Shown one piece after another: positions 55,849 to 64,000 of a DNA stretch of 64,000 nt. The DNA comes from DAISKN01 sp963716925. GTDB lineage: Bacteria > Acidobacteriota > Vicinamibacteria > Marinacidobacterales > SMYC01. The stretch lies in the NCBI GenBank assembly GCA_963716925.1, contig CAVQUX010000033.1:62001-126000 (forward strand), in the 5' to 3' direction. The notes below the pieces were generated by a model that worked only from the letters and a program-made list of their open reading frames with translations, did not search any database and was not told the DNA's origin. Position numbers and translations under genes: made by a program. Positions within the stretch are counted from its first letter, which is position 1. Each line of letters opens with the position of its first letter.

Positions 55849-56119
55849 CTGGCAGACGACGCCTATATCGCGTTCCGGGTCGTCGACAACTTCGCCAACG
55901 GCCATGCCCTGACATGGAGACCCCGGCGATCGCCTGCGCCGTCCATTCGCTGGCGAACGCGTACCTTCTCCGGGCGGGCGGGCCGCGCCGAATGGACGCC
56001 GGGGATCGCGGCGATGATCCTCGAGCACCACAAGATCTCGCGCTACCGCGGCGATTCCGGTCCTCTGGTCGAATCGTTTCGACGCGCGGAATCCGTCTCC
56101 ATTTTCCGGACCGGCTGAG
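55849..56119 (+). pseudogene. Remnant of a GT-C membrane protein gene
   Basis: The plus strand reads LADDAYIAFRVVDNFANGHA directly after a stop codon, matching the catalytic loop VDDAFIAFRYGRNWVEGHG of the protein at 51249. The following residues fit only after a frameshift, and the frame ends at TGA 56119 with EHHKISRYRGDSGP, perhaps the end of the same gene after a large deletion. Not functional. Confidence 0.6.
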
Positions 56120-56160
56120 TTACGATCTCCAGTCATTCTGAGTTACGATCTCCCGTCATC
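56115..56160. repeat. Two tandem 23-bp direct repeats
   Basis: CTGAGTTACGATCTCCAGTCATT and CTGAGTTACGATCTCCCGTCATC lie end to end, 64 bp before the PQQ sugar dehydrogenase gene. They could be a paired regulator site or a local duplication at the end of the GT-C remnant. Confidence 0.7.
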
Positions 56161-56223
56161 GGCAGAAGCGCCACGAAGGGAAGTAAGCAGGGTCGCACGG
56201 GCCATTCGGGGGGAGGTTCGGTC

Positions 56224-57822
56224 GTGGAAAGTATCTGTTTCCCAGGCTCAAAAGACGCTCGACGGCGGTTGTCTCCAATCAGTCAACGACAGCTTCGGCC
56301 GGCCCGGGATTGCGCGGCCTCCGACGATGGAGTTTTTTCACCACGAGCAACTCTTCTCGCTGTACTTCTTTGTCTCTGTAGCGCACAAGCAGGAGTAGGC
56401 GCCGCGCAAGGACTTGGAGGCCAGGCTCTTGGTACGGAACTCATAGGGTTGCATCACGTCGTTGACTCGCTTCCTTTCGCGACGGCGATCGTGCACGCAG
56501 GCGATGGCTCGGGGCGCCTGTTCGTCGTGCTCAAAGGTGGCACGATCGCCGCGGTCGATCGCGAGGAATCCGCATCCCTTTTCCTGGACATCGCGTCGAT
56601 CGTCAAGTCCGTAGGATCCGAGCAGGGTCTGCTCGGTTTGGCGTTTCACCCGGACTACAGGAAGAACGGTCACTTCTTCGTGACTTATACCGACCTCTCC
56701 GACGCTATCGTGGTCGCCCGCTATTCGGTATCGTCGAATCCGCAAATCGGCGATCCAGGCTCGGCTTCCATACTGTTGAGGATCCCTAAGGAAACTCAAA
56801 AACACAACGCAGGACAGATCGCCTTCGGCCCCGACGGCTACCTCTACATCTCCACGGGAGATGGGGATATGCCGCCGCTTGATCCGGCGCAGGACCCGGG
56901 CTCATTGCTCGGGAAGATCCTGCGCATCGATGTCGACGGCGCCCCCCCCTACGGCGTGCCGGCGGATAATCCGTTCGTTGGGATAACTGGCGCGAGAGGA
57001 GAGATTTGGGCCACGGGTCTGCGCAACGCCTGGCGATTCAGTTTCGATCGCCGTACGGGAGGACTATTCATCGCCGACGTGGGGAAAAACACGCGGGAAG
57101 AGATCAATTTTCAGCATCGCAAGAGCAGCGGTGGTGAGAACTACGGATGGAGGCGGATGGAGGGTAGTGTTTGCTTGGATCCACTCACTTGCAACGACGG
57201 GTCGCTGACGCTGCCGATCATCGAGTACGACCATAGCAACGGCAACTGCGCGGTGACAGGTGGCTACCGCTACCGAGGCGCCGAGTACCCGGAGCTGAAA
57301 GGTATCTATTTCTATGGTGACTTCTGCAGCGGGCGAATCTGGGGAGCCTCGGAAATCCGGCGCGGCGTATGGTTCACGGGCGAACTCTTCGACGCCCCGT
57401 TCCGGATCAGTACGTTTGGCGAGGACGAGTATGGAGAAGTCTACGTGGCCGACTATGCGGGTGGCGTCATTTATCGCATTGTCACCGTGGTGCCTGACAT
57501 CAAGGTCAATGACAGCGACGGCCCCATAACCGTCTCCTCTACTCAACCGGTCGAAGTCAGTGTGGCTTTGAATCCGGGCAGCAAACGCGGTACGTGGGTG
57601 GGTTGGTGGATAGGCGGCGCGCAGCTCATGGGAGAGTCGGAGGTGCCATTCACCATCGGCGTTGGAATCGCGCGGATGCGCCAGTCGGCGCATAAGAACG
57701 TGTTCCAAGGCACGCTCTCCCCTGGCACGTACAGGTTTCGCTTCGTTCTCGATAGCAATCTCTGGGACGGTTGGGATGCGCAATGGACTGACTGGGTCGA
57801 TGTCGAGGTGACCCCAGACTAG
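56224..57822 (+). CDS. PQQ-dependent sugar dehydrogenase (glucose/sorbosone dehydrogenase family)
   Basis: 532 residues from GTG 56224 with GGAGG upstream. A signal-like stretch (LLAVLLCLCSAQAGVGAAQG) lies near residues 45-65, later than usual, so the true start may be downstream. The six-bladed propeller shows GLLGLAFHPDYRKNGHFFV, KHNAGQIAFGPDGYLYISTG, GEIWATGLRNAWRFSFD and GGYRYRG, including the catalytic-type His. A C-terminal beta domain of about 110 residues follows. It would oxidise an aldose in the periplasm using PQQ; no PQQ synthesis genes are in the window. Confidence 0.85.
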   Translation: MESICFPGSKDARRRLSPISQRQLRPARDCAASDDGVFSPRATLLAVLLCLCSAQAGVGAAQGLGGQALGTELIGLHHVVDSLPFATAIVHAGDGSGRLFVVLKGGTIAAVDREESASLFLDIASIVKSVGSEQGLLGLAFHPDYRKNGHFFVTYTDLSDAIVVARYSVSSNPQIGDPGSASILLRIPKETQKHNAGQIAFGPDGYLYISTGDGDMPPLDPAQDPGSLLGKILRIDVDGAPPYGVPADNPFVGITGARGEIWATGLRNAWRFSFDRRTGGLFIADVGKNTREEINFQHRKSSGGENYGWRRMEGSVCLDPLTCNDGSLTLPIIEYDHSNGNCAVTGGYRYRGAEYPELKGIYFYGDFCSGRIWGASEIRRGVWFTGELFDAPFRISTFGEDEYGEVYVADYAGGVIYRIVTVVPDIKVNDSDGPITVSSTQPVEVSVALNPGSKRGTWVGWWIGGAQLMGESEVPFTIGVGIARMRQSAHKNVFQGTLSPGTYRFRFVLDSNLWDGWDAQWTDWVDVEVTPD

Positions 57823-57855
57823 CCCATTCTCGTCGCTGGTTGGTGCCATATTCGG

Positions 57856-57966
57856 ATGAATGACATGGTCAGCTCCGACTTCGCTCGATTCGTCGAGCAG
57901 TACGCTTTCGGTGGTTTGATGATGAAGGCCAAAGGTGCCTATGCGCCTTCCCTTACGAGGGGCGAC
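57856..57966 (+). pseudogene. 5' fragment of an N-twitch rSAM gene
   Basis: MVSSDFARFVEQYAFGGLMM, then KAKGAYAP, resembles the start of the rSAM protein at 32302 (HLCYYAFSSLMMKADGAYSP), but the Cys residues are lost and the frame degrades at once. About 35 codons are recognisable; the rest of the gene is gone. Confidence 0.5.
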
Positions 57967-58094
57967 TGTCGGAGGATTACTCGACGGTCACATCTCGAAT
58001 CGAGCGCCGGCTGGCCCGCAGTTGATGTACAATCCGCGCAACATCCCGTCCACTCGGTGAGGAGCTGCCATGCCCCACTCGGTGGCACAACGTG

Positions 58095-58101
58095 AAGGAG
58101 G
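58095..58101 (+). promoter_or_regulatory. Ribosome binding site fixing a TTG start
   Basis: AAGGAGG lies 6 bp before TTG 58108, a near-perfect match that supports the rare start codon. The encoded protein begins with the expected KVLVTGGCGFLGS. Confidence 0.85.
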
Positions 58102-58107
58102 CGGCAA

Positions 58108-59151
58108 TTGAAGGTGCTCGTCACAGGCGGCTGTGGATTTCTCGGCTCGAACACCTGCGAGTTCTTTCACCAGCGCGGCTGGGACGTCGTCGCCTACGAC
58201 AACATGACGAAGTTCGAGCTCGCCCGGACCGGCTACCGGACAGAGGCGGTGCGCGACTATAACTGGGCCTGGCTCGAGCGGCTCGGCGTGCAGCTAGTGC
58301 GAGGCGACGTCCGCGACCTGGAGCAGCTGCTCGATTGCGCCTCCGGCTGCGACTATATCGTGCACACGGCCGCTCAGCCGGCGATGACGCTTGCGATCGA
58401 GGAGCCGCTCCTCGACCTCGAGACCAACGTCGGAGGCACGGTCCACGTGCTGGAGGCGGCGCGCCGGCACCGGCTCCCGGTCGTGAGCTGTGCCACCGTC
58501 CACGTCTACGGAAACTGGCTGAACGACACGCTTGATGAGGCGGACTCGCGCTACGTGAGAGAGCCCGCGGAGATCGGCGAGGATGCGCGGACCATGGTCG
58601 GGACGCTGACCCCCTTGCACGCGTCGAAGGCGTCCGCGGAACACTACGTCAGTGCCTACGCCTCGACCTGGGGGCTCCGCGCTTCCAGCTTCCGTTTGAC
58701 AGGCCTCTATGGGTCGCGGCAGTTCGGCGGCGAGGACCACGGATGGGTCGCGAACTTCGCGATTCGCAACGTGATGGGCCGGCCCATCACGTTGTATGGC
58801 ACCGGCAAGCAGGTACGCGACATCCTCTTCGCTACCGATGTCGCGCGAGCTTTCCTTGCCTTCTTCGAGAGAGGCGAACCGGGGACGTACAACATCGGGG
58901 GAGGGCGCGAACACGCGATCTCTCTCCGGGAGTGCCTGAGTCTCATCGAGACGTTCACGGGCCGAGCATCCGACGTCAGGACTGAGCCCGGGCGCTTCGG
59001 GGACCTCCTGTACTTCGTCTGCGACATCACTCGGGCCCAAAAGGAGCTGCAATGGGCACCTCGGATCCCTCCCGCCGAAGGTGTCCCTCTCCTGATTGAG
59101 TGGGTCGAGGAGAACCGCGCACTGTTCACGGAGGACGGCGGCCAGGCATGA
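58108..59151 (+). CDS. NAD-dependent epimerase/dehydratase (CDP-paratose epimerase-like)
   Basis: 347 residues, TTG start. The Rossmann motif KVLVTGGCGFLGSN binds NAD; AAQPAMTLAIEEP and NVGGTVHVLEAAR are standard for extended SDR sugar enzymes, and the C-terminus RFGDLLYFVCDITRAQKEL resembles CDP-tyvelose/paratose epimerases. The catalytic YxxxK is unusual: the Lys is present in PLHASKASAEHY but the Tyr position holds Leu, so activity or mechanism may be altered. First gene of a coupled cassette (ATGA) with a broken nucleotidyltransferase and a GT2. The other copy of this gene, at 21088, is truncated. Confidence 0.82.
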   Translation: MKVLVTGGCGFLGSNTCEFFHQRGWDVVAYDNMTKFELARTGYRTEAVRDYNWAWLERLGVQLVRGDVRDLEQLLDCASGCDYIVHTAAQPAMTLAIEEPLLDLETNVGGTVHVLEAARRHRLPVVSCATVHVYGNWLNDTLDEADSRYVREPAEIGEDARTMVGTLTPLHASKASAEHYVSAYASTWGLRASSFRLTGLYGSRQFGGEDHGWVANFAIRNVMGRPITLYGTGKQVRDILFATDVARAFLAFFERGEPGTYNIGGGREHAISLRECLSLIETFTGRASDVRTEPGRFGDLLYFVCDITRAQKELQWAPRIPPAEGVPLLIEWVEENRALFTEDGGQA

Positions 59152-59486
59152 AAGCTCACGTACCGGCCGCGGGGCCCGGGCAACCGCCTCGGCGACCGGG
59201 CGGCCGATCGATGCAAGTGTATACTCCCGCTGTTCGAGAAGCCGCGCCGGCAAGCCGAACGACATCCGGGGCACCGAAACTGCATCCTTCGGCCGGGGAC
59301 TTCGGCTATGTGCAAATTAACGCGATCAACCAGATCCGCGGAGAGAAGGAGCTCCCCGATTCGATCCGGTGTGCGATCGACGACGGGCTCGCCGTGAAGT
59401 CCTTCTCGATCGGCGAGGGCGACATCAACATCGACACGCCCGAGGACGCCGCGAGGCGCCTCCGGTTAGCCGCATCGAATCTATGA
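59148..59486 (+). pseudogene. Internally deleted sugar nucleotidyltransferase
   Basis: The ATG overlaps the epimerase stop (ATGA) and the end overlaps the GT2 start (ATGA), so the gene position is intact, but only 112 codons remain against 239 in the copy at 20359. The C-terminus is clear (EKELPDSIRCAIDDG, GDINIDTPEDA). The N-terminus is recognisable only in another frame (NRLGDRAADRCKCILPLFEKP), so compensating frameshifts and an internal deletion have removed the active site. The open frame still keeps translation coupled to the GT2 gene. Confidence 0.75.
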
Positions 59487-60226
59487 GGAATCGGTTCATC
59501 GCAATCATTCCCGCCTACAACGAGGCGGCAACCATCGCGGAGGTAGCCGAGCGCAGCCGGCGTTACGCAGACGTATGTGTCGTGGACGACGCGAGCAGCG
59601 ACGGGACGGGACGGATCGCCGCGTCCGTCGAGGGAGTCCACTGCATCCAGCACGCGCGGAATACACACGTCGCCCAAGCCATCCTGGACGGGATGCGGTA
59701 CGCCGTCGCGAAGGGCTATGACTTTTGTATCACGCTGGACGCGGGGCTGAGCCACGACCCCGCGGCGATCCCACGCTTCCAGGAGCACACGGACGCGGAC
59801 TTGGTTCTCGGATACCGGGAGGTGCGGATCGGTGTCCCGCTTTACCGCCGCGGCCTCAGCTACCTCGCTAAGACGCTCGTGAACCTAGCACTCGAACGCC
59901 GGCGGGTCCCGTGGGGCGGCGCGAGGATCCGCGACGTTACATCAGGCTACCGCATGTACTCCCGCGACGCCGCCAAGCTGCTGCTCCACTCCGATATGAA
60001 GAGCCGCTCGTTCGACTTTCACCTCGAGGCGCTGGCTCTCGTTTTCCGCAGCGGGATGCGCATCGACGAGATCCCGATCTCCTACGCCTACTCCAACTCG
60101 TCTTTCCGCCCCGCCGCGGTCTGGGAAGCGTTCCGGACGTGCGTGGGGCTCTGGATCGAACCGGCGCATCGGGGGCGCGGAGCTCAGTCTCAGAGAGATA
60201 GTGCGAGCTCGGGATCCACGAAGTAG
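59483..60226 (+). CDS. Family 2 glycosyltransferase
   Basis: 247 residues, the size of DPM1/GtrB-like enzymes. FIAIIPAYNEAATIAEVAER, the nucleotide-binding VDDASSDGT, the DAGLSHDP motif, and VTSGYRMYSRDAAKLL with its Arg are all present. There are no C-terminal membrane segments. Such enzymes make polyprenyl-phosphate sugars or add sugars in the cytoplasm. Third gene of the cassette and the intact version of the broken GT2 at 19757. Confidence 0.87.
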   Translation: MRNRFIAIIPAYNEAATIAEVAERSRRYADVCVVDDASSDGTGRIAASVEGVHCIQHARNTHVAQAILDGMRYAVAKGYDFCITLDAGLSHDPAAIPRFQEHTDADLVLGYREVRIGVPLYRRGLSYLAKTLVNLALERRRVPWGGARIRDVTSGYRMYSRDAAKLLLHSDMKSRSFDFHLEALALVFRSGMRIDEIPISYAYSNSSFRPAAVWEAFRTCVGLWIEPAHRGRGAQSQRDSASSGSTK

Positions 60227-60470
60227 TAGGCGACGTTTGACGACGCGAGCACAAGCGCCGACCTACGAAAACGAAAGCGACTCGGGAACCGAGCCCGAGC
60301 GATACCCGTCCCAAGGTGCTCGATGGTACGTCGATCGAATGCCAAGAACCTGCCTTAGTAGGGAGTCCAATACTGGCGGAATTCCTGGGAAATCGTGCGC
60401 GAACGGGACTATCACGATCCGACGTGCCGGTTGTTCGCTCGCGAAAGGGGGGCGGCCGGTCCTGCCAATC

Positions 60471-62339
60471 TTATGGCGGCGCACAGGGCACGTGCTGCTT
60501 GCTCACGAGGTACTCGGCGAGCCCCGCGGCCGCGACTCGATTCCCCTCGACGTTCCAGTGCGGATCGTCCTCGAGATACAGAGGGAATTTCGCAGATTCC
60601 TCGAAGGCAGGCAGTAGACTGAACACCGGGTAGGGGAGTTGCTCGCGAGCTTCTTCGAAGTAGCGGAAGGGCTCGCGCACGTATGGGCCGAGCTCCTCGT
60701 ACTCGTCCGCCTCCCAGTTCCACGGTGATTCTCGGTCCGAGTACTGAAAGGCGCGGGGCAAGATCACGAGGAGCATGCTGGACTGCAAGTTCGTTTCGCC
60801 GTACTCGGAGATACGCTCGAGATTCCGGACAACTCCTCGTTCGACGGCATCGATGGAATTCTCGAGGGGGACGTTCGTCACGAAGTATTTCTCCGAAGGT
60901 AGTCGGTGCTCTAAAACCGCCACACCAGCCTCACGGGCCGCAACTTCGTCGAAGTATGGTTCCGCGGCCCGGAGTCTAGGCAAGAGGCCGTTCTCATGGA
61001 AAGGGAGCCACGGGACGAGCGATTCGACTTTCCTCTTGAACCAGCCGGGGTATTGAAAAAGAAACCGCGTGATGAGGACGTACTTCGGCAACTCCAGGTC
61101 ACCGTACCGGCGTAAATCAGCTTCGTAGCGCAGATCATCGTGAAAGTCCGTCATATCCAAGTTGTAGATCAACAGGTCGGGTTTGTACTTGTATCCGATG
61201 TCACGGAGAAGCCGATAACTCAGCAACGGGGATGAGCTGGGCCATCCGAAGTTCACGACGCGCACCGGCGCCGCGCAATCGAGTGCGGATAGCATTTCTC
61301 CCAAGACGTAGGGATAGCTTTCCTCGTACTCCACACGGGAACCGAATGTAAAAGAATCTCCAAGCAAGACGAGAACATAGTCCTCGTCCCGCAGCAGACT
61401 CGCCGTTCCCCGGAATCGAATCCGGTCCTCGTTGATCTCACCGCCTGGGATCAGCCGGTGATCGACATCCAACTCGAAGGCCTTCCCGAACTGCGAGACA
61501 AGCATCGAAGCATAAACGGTCAAAAACACGACAACGGCCAATGAAATCGTGGCGAACAGCATCATTGTACGCTTGAAGCCCAGCCGTCCCACGAGGCGAT
61601 GCAAGACGATGATCGACCCGACGATACCGAGCAGCCAAAACGTGTGGAGGACGACGATCGCAGAGATCTGAAACAGGATGGCGAAGATGAGCACGCCCGC
61701 TACCCACGCGTCGCATCGCTGCCAGAGGCTGAGCACCCGGTTGGCGAATGGTTCTCCGTAGCGCAGATGTCGAAGCCCATGGAGCCCCGCCAACAAACCA
61801 AAGATCATCGGAATCAACAGGGCGTGAGCAAAGCGGCGGTGCTCGACCAGGCGCAGACCGGAGATGACATGTTTCTCGTCGCCATCGATAGGCTCGACCC
61901 GCACCCTCTGAATGCCGCCTTTTGACTCCAGGAGCGGGCTCCTTCGCGTGCGAAGGCCATCGCCCGGCGACGGCGGTACCGACCAAAGGAGTTCGAAATC
62001 CCCTCTATCCGCCGAGCCAGAGACACGATATTCGTCATCGGCGTCCGCCTGGATCACGAGGGTGGCCCGCTCGTGAGGCCTGTCGAACGAGAACGCGATC
62101 GCCGCGGACGCACTCAACTCCTGACCGTGAAAACTCTCGGCGCCGTCGATGAAAAAGGACAGCTGCTCTGCATCGGGAGACAGCGGACGATCTTCCGCGC
62201 CCGTTTGTGTTATCTGAACCGACACTGGAAGAAACTCCCGGGTCCAAGACCATCCCGTTCCGAAGCCGACGATCACCAGGGGGACTACGATGACGGTACC
62301 GAGCAATCTCCTGGATGATTCGATCACGTGAGATGCCAC
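60471..62339 (-). CDS. Large membrane protein with SGNH hydrolase domain
   Basis: 622 residues from GTG 62339. An N-terminal anchor is followed by a beta-rich region (residues 40-170), four membrane segments (about 175-290) and a C-terminal SGNH domain: VLVLLGDSFTFGSRVEYEES, VVNFGWPSSSPLL, NLDMTDFHDD and LEDDPHWNVEGNR, with the Asp/His pair. The Asn block reads YNLDMTD rather than GxND. It differs in layout from the 1-5 kb triplet but combines membrane and SGNH parts in the same way. Probably modifies an exported glycan or lipid with acyl groups. Confidence 0.8.
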   Translation of the reverse strand: MASHVIESSRRLLGTVIVVPLVIVGFGTGWSWTREFLPVSVQITQTGAEDRPLSPDAEQLSFFIDGAESFHGQELSASAAIAFSFDRPHERATLVIQADADDEYRVSGSADRGDFELLWSVPPSPGDGLRTRRSPLLESKGGIQRVRVEPIDGDEKHVISGLRLVEHRRFAHALLIPMIFGLLAGLHGLRHLRYGEPFANRVLSLWQRCDAWVAGVLIFAILFQISAIVVLHTFWLLGIVGSIIVLHRLVGRLGFKRTMMLFATISLAVVVFLTVYASMLVSQFGKAFELDVDHRLIPGGEINEDRIRFRGTASLLRDEDYVLVLLGDSFTFGSRVEYEESYPYVLGEMLSALDCAAPVRVVNFGWPSSSPLLSYRLLRDIGYKYKPDLLIYNLDMTDFHDDLRYEADLRRYGDLELPKYVLITRFLFQYPGWFKRKVESLVPWLPFHENGLLPRLRAAEPYFDEVAAREAGVAVLEHRLPSEKYFVTNVPLENSIDAVERGVVRNLERISEYGETNLQSSMLLVILPRAFQYSDRESPWNWEADEYEELGPYVREPFRYFEEAREQLPYPVFSLLPAFEESAKFPLYLEDDPHWNVEGNRVAAAGLAEYLVSKQHVPCAPP

Positions 62340-62833
62340 CCTTGGACTATATTTCCATCAGGAATAGCCGGGAGTCGAACCAACCGCTGTAAGAGAAACC
62401 GAATCGAACGCCGCCGCTGCCAAGCAAATTTCTAGACGACCTTCGACGCGCTGTCAACGGGACGGCACCTGCGATCGAGATCGCCCCCATTCTACCGGAG
62501 CCGCCCTTATAGAATGGCGGCGATGGCCCTGGGGCTCACGGACCCCGGCGGCCGCAACCTGCGGAGTGTTGGCTTCGTCTTGTGCGGGTTCCATATGTCG
62601 AAAAGTGCGATCTTCGAGCACCGCCGGGCCTCGCGGGAGCTGGGATCGGGGGCCTGTTAGGGTGACGTCTTCCGTACCACCGGATTCCTGGCGACGAGGA
62701 ATTCGGCTCGCGACGACCGGATGCACTCACGACAGGTCCAACGGCCGTAGTCCGCATTGCGAGGATGCGATACTCTTGGTCGCCGAAGTGCTCCCCTCGC
62801 AACCCGACGCAAGGGAAGTCGACCGCAACGAAG
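62340..62833. other. 494-bp region between divergent genes
   Basis: Apart from the minus-strand promoter at 62457-62429 nothing is recognised. Open frames here have no domain and lack ribosome sites. No plus-strand promoter for the gene at 62834 was found. Confidence 0.45.
62429..62457 (-). promoter_or_regulatory. Sigma70-type promoter of SGNH membrane protein gene
   Basis: Minus-strand TTGACA (62457-62452), 17 bp, TAGAAA (62434-62429), 90 bp before the GTG at 62339. It shares the CGTTGACAG start with the other promoters of this window. Confidence 0.55.
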
Positions 62834-64000
62834 ATGAGTGACATGATGCTGCTCCCCGTCAGGTTCGACAGGCAGCGGCGCCTGGACGTCATGATGCTGT
62901 TCTTCGTCGTGCTCGCAGCTGTCAAGTTCGTCCTGAACATAGAGCTCGTGCAGGACATCCTCATGGGTGACGAGTCGCTGTCCCTGGAGGCGGGCGTGGA
63001 ACTCCCACGGCTTGGACTTCGGGATCCCTCGTGGTCCCCCCTCTACAGTGTTTGGTATTACTTCCTTTCGCTCTTCGAATCCGATCGGGTGCGGCTCTAC
63101 GATCTCAACTACGAGATTCTCGTCGTAGCGATAGCTGCATTGTTCTATCTGCTTCTTAGAGCTATGAAAACCAACGTCTACATTTCGGCCACCGCATCGA
63201 TCTGGCTGTTATTGTCCACCGTGACCTCTTCCTGGCCCTACAACGGCCTGTTCGCCCTCGTGATCGTTCTCCTGTGCCTGAACGCGATTGCCCGCATTTC
63301 CTCGGAAGAGAACGCGTATCTAGTCCTGGGTGTCAGCGTGACGGCGGTGATCTTCGTCCGGCCCGAGTTCCTGGTCTCGCTGATACTCGTATTGGGAGCA
63401 TTGGCTTGGTATCACTGGACCCGTCGCGATCGATTCGATTGGCGCTCGGCGACGAAAGCCGCGACGCTCGTGGGGACCGTCGTCGTTCTGTTTCATGTCT
63501 TTGGGAATCCGATGGGAGAAAGCGGAAAGGCGTGGGGGTCGTTCGGCCAGGCTTTCACGGTCAACTACGTCCAGCGTCATGGGGTCGCCCTGGTACCGTG
63601 GTTCGAGTGGCGGGAAGTCATTCGCGCAACCTTTGGCGATGCGAACTCGGCGTGGACGGCGGCCATCAACAACAGCGGGGCGTTCACCAGACACGTAATG
63701 GACAATGTGGTTACTTATACTCTCGCGACGATCCTCGGGCCGTTGATGGCACCCTTGGCGTGTGTTCCACCGAGAGTGCATGGGGCGTTGGCGTTGCTGC
63801 AGTTCGGCGTGCTGAGCGGCTTGGGGTTGTTCCTCGTCCGAGAGATCGCTCGGGACAAGGAGATCGTCACTCGCGTATTCGCGCGCCGGCTCGTAGTGGC
63901 CGCTCTCGTCGTGGTCTCACCAAACCTGGTTGCGGCATTGGTTGTATATCCCAGGTGGCACTACTTGAGTATCCAAACCAGCCTGCTCCTGGCGGTGGGT
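62834..64000 (+). CDS. Polytopic membrane protein, possibly a GT-C glycosyltransferase (3' end outside window)
   Basis: At least 389 residues, open to the window edge. About eight hydrophobic segments are visible. The first external loop IELVQDILMGDESLSLEAGV has acidic residues in the position used by GT-C enzymes, followed by WSPLYSVWYYF. No closer family can be named. ATG 62834 lacks a good ribosome site; ATG 62843 is an alternative. Confidence 0.65.
   Translation, partial: MSDMMLLPVRFDRQRRLDVMMLFFVVLAAVKFVLNIELVQDILMGDESLSLEAGVELPRLGLRDPSWSPLYSVWYYFLSLFESDRVRLYDLNYEILVVAIAALFYLLLRAMKTNVYISATASIWLLLSTVTSSWPYNGLFALVIVLLCLNAIARISSEENAYLVLGVSVTAVIFVRPEFLVSLILVLGALAWYHWTRRDRFDWRSATKAATLVGTVVVLFHVFGNPMGESGKAWGSFGQAFTVNYVQRHGVALVPWFEWREVIRATFGDANSAWTAAINNSGAFTRHVMDNVVTYTLATILGPLMAPLACVPPRVHGALALLQFGVLSGLGLFLVREIARDKEIVTRVFARRLVVAALVVVSPNLVAALVVYPRWHYLSIQTSLLLAVG

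Noticed and set aside
1..64000. CRISPR arrays, insertion sequences, tRNA or rRNA genes
   Set aside because: No regularly spaced repeats, transposase motifs or RNA gene signatures were seen, despite the many broken genes.

Overview
The window is GC-rich, has no rRNA, tRNA, phage or CRISPR, and is crowded with glycan-related and radical SAM genes. Lipoprotein signal sequences, a Wzm/Wzt-type ABC exporter and two PQQ-dependent periplasmic dehydrogenases point to a Gram-negative, probably environmental and possibly uncultured bacterium. A Myxococcota/Binatota-like 'deltaproteobacterial' lineage is a guess from gene style only. Many genes are linked by ATGA or GTGA overlaps, and many are paralogs of one another inside the window, so the region has grown by duplication and then partly decayed.

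Layout. (1) 1-5.1 kb: three tandem copies of a membrane-anchored SGNH hydrolase with a jelly-roll (CBM4/9-like) insert. (2) 5.7-17.6 kb: four radical SAM (rSAM) proteins of the type with an N-terminal twitch/SPASM domain, one of them split into two coupled genes, plus two paralogous GT-C (GT39-like) membrane proteins and a PQQ dehydrogenase. (3) 17.8-21.3 kb: decayed paralogous loci around an intact SGNH protein and a sugar nucleotidyltransferase. (4) 21.4-26.6 kb: a DxDD-containing alpha/alpha-toroid protein, a sulfotransferase, an rSAM/SPASM protein and the Wzt/Wzm exporter. (5) 27-32 kb: an outer-membrane-lipoprotein-like protein, a sulfatase-fold protein and a cupredoxin lipoprotein. (6) 32-40 kb: two more N-twitch rSAM proteins and a methyltransferase-P450-ACP-like operon, then a UbiA-glycosyltransferase fusion. 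(7) 40.9-53 kb: a glycosyltransferase block (GT2, GT-C, DXD-type GT, three GT4, one of them a GT4-GT2 fusion) and a second cupredoxin-family lipoprotein lacking the copper domain. (8) 53.3-64 kb: a B12-type rSAM, a stand-alone degenerate cupredoxin, a PQQ sugar dehydrogenase, an epimerase-nucleotidyltransferase-GT2 cassette, a large SGNH membrane protein and a partial membrane protein running off the end.

How it may work together (inference): glycosyltransferases, sugar nucleotide enzymes and the ABC exporter would build and export a surface glycan. SGNH, sulfotransferase and sulfatase-fold enzymes would decorate or trim it. The eight intact rSAM proteins, three of which share their C-terminal jelly-roll domain with the tandem SGNH hydrolases, may modify the same sugar or lipid-linked substrate. 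That shared domain is the most interesting clue to an undescribed system. Six sigma70-like promoters with closely similar sequence precede genes or gene remnants across the window.
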